From positions 49,275-113,274 of the forward strand of contig JAZQZZ010000017.1 in assembly GCA_045634305.1 (NCBI GenBank): 64,000 nucleotides of DNA. The letters are read 5' to 3'. The notes below the pieces were generated by a model that did no database searches, had not been told where the DNA came from, and saw only the letters and a list, made by a program, of their open reading frames with translations. Made by a program: the position numbers and the translations under genes. Positions 47,301 to 52,600 of the stretch are shown here, piece by piece (positions within the stretch are counted from its first letter, which is position 1; every line of letters begins with the position of its first letter). This stretch comes from HGM04593 sp045634305. Lineage in GTDB: Bacteria > Bacteroidota > Bacteroidia > Bacteroidales > Bacteroidaceae.

Positions 47301-47395
47301 TGTACGCTGACCTGCGCAAGGGCACTGCCTGCACAAAGCAACAAACAAATTAACGATACTAATGAAAGTAACCTACGCTTTATCATGTTTTTCAT
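32372..47395 (-). CDS. Giant exported repeat/LRR protein (5007 residues)
   Basis: The signal peptide is 1-28 (GSALAQ; Met4 at 47386 is an alternative start). Region 1: seven repeats beginning near residues 29, 362, 521, 690, 861, 1029 and 1194, each with P..G..Y...PG.lF.v.l.N.t and, about 90 residues later, an LT.E.L...CG-type motif; the first unit is twice as long and contains an inserted W-containing module. They resemble TANFOR-type repeats. Region 2 (about 1350-2900): beta-rich, with charged linkers near 1813-1840 and 2080-2105 and a Ser/Asn linker near 2360. Coiled coil at about 2937-3028. Region 3 (about 3430-4025): leucine-rich repeats. Region 4: three tandem units of about 305 residues from 4083, 4387 and 4698. 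There is no transmembrane anchor or T9SS tail. One uninterrupted frame of 15 kb. Confidence 0.9.
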   Translation of the reverse strand: MKNMIKRRLLSLVSLICLLLCAGSALAQVSVQVQSRQNPLPAQGGIYMTDPGRFFNIVLTNNSASEFLPVRLEVRLEGPIENGVDIWPNGDSFLAVMASRTMPTYIPLQPGQTRVLTQTDLMNMFRQYDGGTEMYGGGQLYEVFTGGANDGAFGLLPEGHYGMKITAKTNFTEYNDPGEVLGEGYCYFDICYNAKAPSFNNIEYLNNNNTYESGFVENGGYYTAYFPTSNPRFSWTEPTFNATGLSVKRQFLYDFRIYQLANNQEPSDATLHNGVIAFEQCGLMTPQCFVPYNVVAELKRYRNVKYVAQVTARTLVSDASNPNYTIIENGGKSEMILLLMEDSGIGGGEDSDIIVDTSNRDYPINVTINTKRTELPYAMYGYFETPGELFDITLENTSSETIPVCMLLQYYKGNWGVTAAPNRQHTDRFIEIPAGEKITLSEEQINELAGDYDIDYDVIAFKAKTGFIIGKPTSEYFTEKTDTAFLRVCRYTGGKAVLRETIIGKGRTPFTVNPDVISGEMFNVTFEPKHPIMPADGKYYFTKPSRLFKVKIKNLAHNDVRLFPLIHYFENPTQEDEVAYVGDCFTPERLDLPPLAIESGKERTLTDEEVDMYFGGFDQVHKIDAMWQVDNIMDPSEVVFDPSFINQARLFLMDYDKLLSLDLETEKKSSAILMNYDIQYNVSHDVKLGDVDILIEPVVGFPTNGDVYINDPGRVFKITLTNLTDEDMELIPGITYEGREIDDVTYSYTASKWFTKPKFLLKAGEPMVLDRAFLRQYCGDETAVRFNHSTGEKEESFTDFDEIITTEDANKMKFILVDAISLKTFEVYENMLSPETLDKRSEMITVATQACEFWADPNIKLYDLNVYLEFKKSSMPCNPRAYLTKPEQLFKVWLENTSDEPIQMIPFITFNFNGDMDTTYLCGSYRDENIPTITVEPGPKKQMNDEYVHMLFSGNNFFKVFEKEDGTQERVDYNVFNIDRDVTLDPELFSRVQLLALNPDFLEATGTTLEKFIVGSGKLDFQVSPTERLDDIGVTVKPKSDPLPSNAELYFNSPGVLFDVELKNNTLETYNVIPNIMYLFDDFGSYYGSVYDDDRLDQFVTILPGETTLLTSEMLNKMCGTPKEVKCFEARVNGYDEKPIEDINTIVNLEAFNQIEVIAYCADSLKKLPKDMEDRKSRAMLGGGKSDFNAKNIAFEDVVVTIAPKGGADYRLEPDVYFEKPGDLFKVTLRNLTTEEKKVNLRLTFNDKYFIDKPDSLITLGSEDKLELTAEQLNNICGYDIYSYGAPLFECDENGVILSEKPAASELEMKKGDNKVTALVWRKKIADEDKPNVYSVDSVSVCDTIFQPALRKLWIGDYRLTLTEFEKIDGKDAKMKEEGNDCFKGKGYVSDTIMGMPVRIAVEYDSIYVNNELQRVVKNNVRSILEESSHAPIDIFKEEIVKQLGESDKETAEAKVDELLDKSGMGAFYTYVIGNAMQTIGKVDSLSMVKLPLGLTVPMDKDMKCPATIQLAQKEYTPVDANIDLLGEFVMPESEYLDSEILIFAARKLTSSPDEFLPSTGSLGLVKDFTVNDPNSAYKFTFKAPTNQDYSKATDGCYIMWKDGDFAELCASISMNLPYDELMKDDGTNPVEKGVHPNITLTALIADKEDWYGTIKMDDFQSTRAPGFTFSVTGAETGIVLDRSKKKTPTGIKFPENYKFDDPLGLSADPGKDETAYNEWQGFYFQKLGCKLPPFVELDDAGKTRAEISVNNMIYDDSGFSMSASVDSLLNKGTAKMGGWNITIDKIWLNIKQSDFGDAGINGRIEVPLLYAKTSDDKKDDKGDDEGGEKKDGESGEKKKAQIGYKAKIANAVKDDKEGIEIDFSMQQIEDEIAFDFMLAEVSFNKEKTYFNVKYSDLYPEDKRTRVELRLDGEVAIKCSENIDFELPTIPFEDMRFANFKDEEEKTDKSPDSKQQASTEGQSLTSPDGDVDFHTGRWALSGDPDDGGDFWGGFPLVLDGISMKVGDGAKSLGVYVNGGIVVMGNAKTGLGATVGLTIWSDVDWDKMDISYRNVEFNDMHVEGSFGGMVSISGDLTVKDELKGGNEAEKADGDKKESEQGEDPDAGKMKGFDAQLTIKVKGLFDASISGGYYKVKKGSADYELDDADEKKNEYYHAGYFLASAEIPSVPIGPVSLKGITGGIFINYAVAVSELEEADDFVQAMHDNLKPKYKSYGGAFGVKLVVGEETLVKGDAVMLLMIDMQSDGTVRCPGFMFQGKVAALCAPDSDEGLINSKITILYEDTTTPELTAEEKKTKTADEIAADAEKRKEEHKLFRLSITMDADIAGMYKNITGEEYQVANPMVGLEEFDQKKADAENQGDQNNSSSSAGSAESKGYIKANAGASIALELEIREYPSTGKSFWHLYVGEPDESKRCRITFIDFEFGRNEPVGLWAKQYANMYLCIGNELPGNGQLPPLPEKVVEALGMEGADGKVDNSLKGKIEAERQQTMKGGPAGDINGGIMVGAAIGAEFGCNAVFCYANVEGMLGFDLILKQYKNGVKCTDGRRAGGKNGFYATGQVYAMLKGELGLMLDLWIYQGKVPLVDMTLGALLQGGFPNPTWVYGRLRAKGSVLGGLIKFNSTIEMKAGKICVPEMGNPLDDIKVFGDIQPGDEDIERGWSEKNIASCYGKSTFTTNMKIGEVLTLVDEKATMERAGMGNEVNNVLRKYVFYLDDQFEVKKYDESDPTNDERDTKCADTYVTHINPTYDHENYQIVTGSLEPNTLYRIKLRGTCKEIVNGDSIDPIYEKDGKKESRPYEDKRYVYFRTGGPSEDINDEVMGFVPNQGFTCTLDNVVQPSFMELHQRSDYWSNPDYEFLASVKVRDEETGLFVLPDAPHGLRKGQTSQFENLRVVEVIEQGVDEDGNEFKYATVMLEKPLPEKYFEKDRTYRFEIQRINSAQVDAYISMIEENYKSIMAMTEEDMANYESELAAMDAAIAEGDSKAGDETVNQAIRDLYNYYKEVEAKYGDNEAEQRMKEYKEQMKQNSSGFSEVVYTHDYTYNGYKSFTDYVKNVTWGDSYKDLDVPIRHERTFPVGILYKVNDIKMTGTETMKNNPYYRLNFWHSTATLTRAPKYDFCELPFDQCQGEYGTGITFTASYPEHRKHNTNNGATMSDRKYEESYNPKYSGRWIRLVYKGTGNLDTHLHKQVWNPLGDDARMVEKFEEVLVAASTPLKKLHDGVKDYQKGKDYYPDFTGYAEAGSSVQSFITDSYSQYSVYHPRTINVYPMYDNVASLSQSGEGSGKISMPHWQLGLIYAADYPGTYGLTAANCGRGATANKIASNILIGKEPRFMAKNFLSRVDDIEVTLRYNDAYNIAAVSSNSDGNLSLYGVRPSTSAQRSAVLKWKGGEAGDNGTVNMNIAENEFVHIADPAMRSLLLAYYDKSPKDGKLHVDEMNAITELSINYKGTYTTFDGKKVHITSLDALRNMPNLERLKIYDVTKGEGTAESINKFEKMNKNLSLNGNPKLKRLEIVHWYSLDTLDLRPNQELEELYYDCRPYDSTTEDGFVKIDGYAEPITKYGKLSCVLINGCKRLRHLKIVNGTLTGEGQSINLKNMPQLESLDLRYNRISDVYIRESYQLDDLSKVKLGWQRVEDKDISLKKNVDGLYTHNYIKNKVRSFISAKNGTNVINYNSDNYKVELRSVDDAANFGAEDLDSVLLNHLLKKAGCEVEKLREWTVKQTTLDISGVGVNSVKNLWNWMPALVELNASDNNLKELDVAAFAKLEKLNASNNSIRTFNVRPENSIKELVLNNNELQALPLDRLTKLTRLECNRNAIEVMYLNSMPGLLVLDCSGNRLTELYMDKLVNLTTLKCSNNAFEEGKLVLPAGVNMKVFEAENALTGMSEINLSAMNRLERLNLSNNDNLRDVYVSSTPTTLQYIDLHGCENLRKLWQGYRSGVMGFNLVGSDKAPNYGCHLPALREIDLSGCKILMINEITYDETDYPELRKINVTDCRVIAVNLKGAPSTSKLTSLCVGAPNRMAGQRVPVTVYDKKWFTRWDEWKDWPENKHTTYMVYYDEANNETVEYDESLEKEIEEITKDDAAMRAAMGENLYGHLKEKLSPDSRALHVKDVEDFTELNCAYMDIVDLNGIIKYMPDLKVVNAEANELKSIDLKDMPVLDSLNLSYNPVLEKFNLAKAAKWLNISNSFVDDAAFDEAVTSAAHSTLIADNLTGPVEISISATPAGSPSYISMKNSGKQLTILNCHSDELVFGGKSLKFNSDKVRFDSRSCYVGKIVLDSKDEPVELIFTTADMALMWINKWVDDNKGAKFTMTVNTGNSEVDTKFNNQLNLVNSVTMNGGVNITSEMKTVANNLILGYVWDGAIPEGVRLDEVLDMFDLHEKRSEDDERMHNAMGTKLHDSLREKLGVKTEYVHTTDVAKLQTLDCANMSVTDLGIVMDYLPVVTTVNAAGNSFKTLDIQKTGQLSLLDISGNDKLRNFSSKKKATLMKLNNTYVDQGIFDTAISNAATLEVDGNGGTQLLTLNVTPVQSSSSFGKVQTMQLPTLKMRNTNRYLDITKCSLDQLVFGGARLKFPANLSSVAIKDIELERSSVMELQFGSADVALKWMLDWWDVAKGQKLKITFYNVKAGYESFVKTNFYDAVNGLLAGGITDDRYIPSYCKSIVALALNGAIPKGDGYAEMENRLNTLGIIDVLTEEDKKLHAALGTAMTEYLRKELVPDRKYLHIGDVANLTTLDANGGSFVDPTTAIKYMPELKTLLAEYNGFESIDISNHPVVMDKLLLDSNPYFTTLTAKSNRVKEIHLSYSNISNTILTNALNACSGTVYVYGNYGPQLLTLNTTYNASLTMQNTNRILKLTKCNFNTLKFGGSRLWFAGDLAACKVNNLILQRTGSTSSGVIEVYFATADVALSVIQKIATGKTGTGVKVKVVFSTGNATKDKALNESSQVVAINALLMNGKTVSTSLLNDLNGYLHNAVKNNILPAGSTYVAPASTSSSGSFGRVL

Positions 47396-47413
47396 CTTTT
47401 ACCTATTTATATA

Positions 47414-49264
47414 TTATAGAGGAGATGCCTCCACACTATTCATCTTATTGCGGTTCTCGTTGTTCTTCTTTTGCTGGTGCTCCAACATTCGGCGTTCACG
47501 CACTGCGGCACGTGAGAAGTCAGAGTAATATTCGTACTTGCCATAACGGGCAACCTGCTCCTTTGGACGACGTTTGATGCTGAATGCAGTGAATGAGAAG
47601 CTGTAGCTGAGCGAACAGCTGAAATCACTACCCTTTTCACGCAAAAACTCGTCGACAACAAGGTTGGTGTTGGCATAACTGCTGTAGTTGACGCCAAGTG
47701 AGAAATTGTGTACCTTGGCAAGGGTGTATGCTGCCGAGAGATTGCCTCCGACGGTAAAACTCTTGTCGCTGTCCATGCGGTTGTCGACCAAAGACAAGGC
47801 TGCATTCAATGAGAGATTGCGGTTCTTGAGGAAAGCCTTGGAGGCGCTCAGGGTGTAGACGCTTGTCGAGTACTTGGAGTCGTAACCGTGAGAGAGCTGG
47901 TAGCTGTAGTTGAGTCCGAAGTTTGTCTCAATGGGAACAACCGACAGTGAATAGCTTGCACCTGCCGCAAGCGTTGCCACATCTCCGGCACCGGCTATTG
48001 TGCGGTTATTGTCCTCGTTCAACGAGCCGTTACCTGTGAGCGAGAAGTAATGCCCGAAATCCTCGGTGCTGACATTGTATGATGCAGTCAATGAAACGCT
48101 GTTCATGTTACGGTCGATGCGTGTGGTATCATTCACCTGCGCCACTCCATCATACTGGCACTGGCGGAAACCGTTGTAGTTGGCCGAAAGGCTCAACTTG
48201 GTGTTGATGGGCAACGAGGCATTGGCCGAATAGGTGAGACCACGCGTTGTATACAGCTGTTTGCGGGAAATATTGTCCTCCTGCAAGGCGAAACTGCCGC
48301 CAAGAGCCAACTTGCCAAGACGCAAGTTCATAGCTGTACCCAGATTGTGGTAGTTGTTGTTCATATACGAGACACCCATACTCATATAGTCGGGCTGTAT
48401 AAGTTTGTAGAAGAGCGAGAACGAGATACGCTTGAATGATGCGGCAAGGGTAACGTCGCCCGCCCAGCGCATGAGAGTAGTATAACGTATGTCGTAGAAT
48501 TTGTCATACTTTTCAGCCTCTTCACCGGGCACCTCGGGTGCTGTTATGTCGGTGGAGAAGATTGAGGTTGCCACATTGGCCTGCAGAGACAATGGACGGC
48601 ATATCTGCCAACGGCCCTTGAGGCCTACCACAACATTTTCCTGGGCATAGACATCGTCGTACCAAATCTCATCAATTGATGATTGGTGATCCTGTGAACG
48701 GAAGAGATAGAGGTCGAGATAGTTGCGGCTGGTTCCGTAACCGAGTTTTATACCCCAACCCGAACGTTTATAGACAGGCTTTCCCTGAGGCATCTCACCA
48801 GGCTCGAAGTTGACGGCATCGCGCAGCACACCATAGAAAAGGCCGAAGCGGAAACCTGTCTTGGGCGACCTGTACTCAATACCGGCACCATTGAAAGGGA
48901 GGTTATAGACATAGGACGAGAAGGGCATAGAACGCTTTCCCAAATGCAATGTCCATCCCTTGTACGACGGACTGAAGTTGAAAGCGAACTGCGGGTGCGT
49001 GAACGAGAAGTTGTTGCTGCTATAGTAGAACGCGAACGGCATGTTGTAGCCATAGAGGTTCACGTTCAGGTTGGCATACATCGAGTAGTTGAACGGCGAT
49101 GCATAGCTGCCACCCGAAGAGTAGTACAACGCACTTTGCAATCCCAAAGAACCTGTTACGACAAGTGGGTCTTTTTTCCTTGGGTCCTCAATAGCATGAG
49201 TGCTGCCGATACAGAATATCGCCAACACAACCAAGAGGACTGTTTTTTTGATGTATGTTCTCAT
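47414..49264 (-). CDS. Outer-membrane beta-barrel protein
   Basis: 616 residues from the ATG at 49264 (MRTYIKKTV, signal peptide ending STHAI); an in-frame ATG 57 nt upstream adds an atypical segment. The mature protein alternates short amphipathic strands and turns throughout (GSLGLQSALYYSS, FSFTHPQFAFNFSPSYKGWTLHLGKRSM, SLSVVPIETNFGLNYSYQL), as in a large barrel of perhaps 20 or more strands. A charged periplasmic tail (RRPKEQVARYGKYEYYSDFSR, then QQKKNNENRNK) follows the last strand. It precedes the giant gene by 18 nt in the same operon. An export pore or anchor for the giant protein is the natural hypothesis. Confidence 0.75.
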   Translation of the reverse strand: MRTYIKKTVLLVVLAIFCIGSTHAIEDPRKKDPLVVTGSLGLQSALYYSSGGSYASPFNYSMYANLNVNLYGYNMPFAFYYSSNNFSFTHPQFAFNFSPSYKGWTLHLGKRSMPFSSYVYNLPFNGAGIEYRSPKTGFRFGLFYGVLRDAVNFEPGEMPQGKPVYKRSGWGIKLGYGTSRNYLDLYLFRSQDHQSSIDEIWYDDVYAQENVVVGLKGRWQICRPLSLQANVATSIFSTDITAPEVPGEEAEKYDKFYDIRYTTLMRWAGDVTLAASFKRISFSLFYKLIQPDYMSMGVSYMNNNYHNLGTAMNLRLGKLALGGSFALQEDNISRKQLYTTRGLTYSANASLPINTKLSLSANYNGFRQCQYDGVAQVNDTTRIDRNMNSVSLTASYNVSTEDFGHYFSLTGNGSLNEDNNRTIAGAGDVATLAAGASYSLSVVPIETNFGLNYSYQLSHGYDSKYSTSVYTLSASKAFLKNRNLSLNAALSLVDNRMDSDKSFTVGGNLSAAYTLAKVHNFSLGVNYSSYANTNLVVDEFLREKGSDFSCSLSYSFSFTAFSIKRRPKEQVARYGKYEYYSDFSRAAVRERRMLEHQQKKNNENRNKMNSVEASPL

Positions 49265-49611
49265 CTCCCGACTATTTCTGAATAGTATGAACTTTATATT
49301 CCAAATATATTGTACCTGCAAGTGCAGGCATGTGTTTTCAAATTAAGGTTGCCTTGCAACATTGCCCATAAATCACCGCCCCATTGCGGCAAGGGTGGAC
49401 AATCCCTTTTAAGGTGAAAGCTGCGGTTAAGCGAGCAAAAGCCAAGCTTGCTTGAGCTTTTACAGCAAGCGTGAGCAGGTTCAAGCACACGAAGTGTGAT
49501 TAAAGGTTAAAGCTGCGGTTAAGCGAGCAAAAGCCAAGCTTTCAGTTCTCCGCTTTCAGCTTTCAGTTTTCAACTTTCCGTTTTCCGCTTTCACTTTTCA
49601 GCTTTCAGTTT
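49265..49611. repeat. Intergenic repeat region upstream of the surface operon
   Basis: About 350 bp without a gene. A 33-bp exact direct repeat lies at 49417-49449 and 49509-49541; between the copies is a small hairpin at CACACGAAGTGTG. The second copy runs into a pyrimidine-rich tract (49541-49611) made of degenerate copies of CTTTCAGTTTT/CTTTCCGTTTT; read on the minus (sense) strand this is an A/G-rich series of ACTGAAAGCTGAAA units. The tract is downstream of the BIG2-protein terminator and upstream of the barrel gene, so it is a candidate leader or promoter region of the operon. I could not identify a clear -33/-7 pair in it. Confidence 0.7.
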
Positions 49612-49662
49612 AAAACAATGGTGCTCCCCTCCCCTGTTACGGGGAGAGGAACCATTGTTTTT
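49612..49662 (-). terminator. Terminator of the BIG2-protein gene
   Basis: 11-bp outer arms (49612-49622 with 49651-49661) surround an inner CCCC...GGGG hairpin. It lies 6 nt after the stop codon at 49668 and is followed on the minus strand by a T-rich stretch. It separates this gene from the seven-gene operon. Confidence 0.75.
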
Positions 49663-49667
49663 AAAGT

Positions 49668-52600
49668 TTATTTACGTACTTTCTTTGTAACAATCTTGTC
49701 GCCCTCGCGTACCTCTATTACATAGATACCCTCGGTCATCTGCTCAACCTTGCGGCCTGTGAGGTCATAAACGGCTTTCACATTTCCGTTTTCGCCTTTC
49801 ACCTCGTCAATGCCTGTTGTTCCGTCAATTGTACCCATTACCACAGGTGCACTGATTGAACCGGCCATGTCACCGAAAGGAATCTCCTGAGCAACGTCGA
49901 GCAACTCGCCTGTCCACTTGTTGAGGAGACGGAAAGTTACAACCTCACCATTCTCACCGCCAACAGTGATAAACGCCTTGCCATTGATGAACTTACCCTC
50001 ACCGCGGCACTCGTCACCTACAAAGGCGCCGATGGTGTACTCCTCGCAGTTCTCTACATCAACCTTGGCAACAATAGCCATTGAGTTGGCAAAGCGGCTG
50101 TTGTCATATACCCATGCTGCACGCTCATGCGATGCGGTTCTCTCGGGAGCTATATTCTTAAAGTAGCCTTGCTCAAGGTCATAACGGCCCGGCATCGGGA
50201 GTTCAACATCTGCATTACAGTAAACCATATATCCCTGATAAGGAATGAGAGCCGAGAGGTTACCCTCCCACTCGCCATCGGCGTTGCGCTGAACAAAGCC
50301 ATTGTGCTTTGAGAGAATCATATCGTTCTCGCCGAAGTTTGCAGCAGCGAATATCTGCTCTACATCGTACTCGAACTCATAGGGGTATGACACCCAGTTC
50401 CAGCCCTTCTTGAGGCTCTTGGTATGTATGTACCCTTCAATGTTGTTGTCACTGTAAGGATAGAGTTCCACCTCGCTGTAATCATCATGGATGTTTACCT
50501 TATAGGCCTGGGTATTGTCCATTGTATAAAGGTCGCCGAATAGACCCCAGCTTGCATCGTTGAACACGAGTTCATCCTGGCTACGTGCCTCTATTAGCTG
50601 TTCGCTAAGTTCCTCAAACCAGATTTCGCCATTAATAAGTGATACCCAGTTCCAGCCGCTGCCCATGGTCATTCTCTCCATTACCGCAGCCTCAATAGAC
50701 TGGATATATGGTTCAGACATCTCGTCCTCGGGGTTATGGTATATGAAATCAATCATAAAGTTATTGCATATTGCACGTGGAATGAGGTTGAGATGCATAA
50801 AGCCGTCTACCATGTCGCCCTGCTCAATTTCAACAGGTACCCAACCCTCGGGCAGGTCAGATACGATATCTATCATCAGACCATCAAGATTGAAATCGGC
50901 ATCAACAGGGAAGTAGCTGAGAGTAGCCATATACTCCTGACCATCGTTGAACATGCTGTAGAAATCACCCTCGACAACAAGTTCGCTCACGCGTTTCATT
51001 GCTGTAACCTCGCATGTTGCAGTCACTGAAGGATTGTCAACGCTTGTGAAGGTGATGATGGCTGTACCCTTGTCAAGGACAACGAAACGATATCCATTCT
51101 CAACATCTTCAGACTCGCCGACAAGTTCAACTACACCTTCGCCGTCGATGCTTACTTCGAGTTCCTTGTTTGTAGCGTCATCGGGATATACTGTTGCCTG
51201 TATTGTAAAGAATTCCTCCGTACCCTCGGTGAACCAGATGGTCTTGACCTCCTCGGAAACGGTAACATCGGTAACACCCTGTCTTACCTCAATACGTACG
51301 CGGTGCTGCAGGGCTGTCTCTTTGCCGTATTGGTTGTAACGGACTACAGCCTTCAGGTAAACGTCCCTGTCCGGTACAGAATTGAATGTAAAGCCAATGC
51401 TTATTGTACCGTCGCCGTTGTCAATGCGGTCACCAATTGTCACTACATCGGCCTCGTATGGTATGTCATCATCATTGACAAGTTCAAATTCGAACGAATC
51501 GTATGTTGCATCGTTTGGCTCAATGCCTGCAACAGCAACAACATCCTGACCGACAGCTACCTCAACAACAGTCTCGGCCGGTGTTGTGCCGGGCGCAGGG
51601 ATCTCGATGCTACCCACCTTGGTGATTGCAACACCTGTAGGCTCACGCTTTATAACAGTTGTTACCTGGGTAGAAACCTCAGGGTTGGCATTACTTGTAA
51701 ATGTGAATGTAACCTCACCTGTTGAATAGGCATGGATGCGGTACATTCCTGCATCCTCACTCATGAGCACCTCGGCAACATCGGGGTTGCTTGACTCTAC
51801 TGTTAACGATGGGTCAAGGACATTACCCGGGTTCACATTGTACTTGAACTCAAAGATATTCTCATCCTCGGTAATCCAATACTCCTCATTCATATATACA
51901 TCGATGCTCTCGATAACGTTATATACGTTGAAACCGACAATCGGCGATTTGATATCGTTGTCAATCACAGCCTGGAGGAAATATTCTGTTTCGGGAACCT
52001 CAATGAACTTGAACTCAAAGGTGCATATACCGTCGACAACCTCGGAGCTGAGGATTTCCACATAGTTCTCAATTTTTTCGACAATTCCCCAGTTCGCATC
52101 CACAAACTGCATTGTGAACTCTTCGTAATCGGCATCGAGCGGAGCAACCTCGACACGCGCAACGATGGTCTCTCCCACGGTAACGTCAACAGTCTGACCC
52201 ATCTCGACAATTTCAACACCGTTTACATCGGTGATGGCAATTTCCTGAACGCTCTGCTTCACGACAACTGTGAAAGTAACGCTCTTTGAAGGGTCGTAGT
52301 TGCTGGTGTAGGTTATCTGTGCAGTACCCTTCTTCAATGACATTGGAAGAATCTCTATACCTTCCTCGCTTTCCTTCTCGTCAATGCGAATCACTGTGGG
52401 GTCGCTGCTGGTAATTGTATAACTCTCATCAGTGTCAAAGATAACAGGAGAGCCATCCTCATTGGCCAACCAATTGAAGACAGGGTTAGGAAGATCTATC
52501 AGCTCTTCACCGTCCGACCATCTTGTATACTCATAATCATCGGCGTCGAAGCCCTTGTCCATTGACTCAAGAGCCGAAATTACTGTAACCTGGAAAGTTG

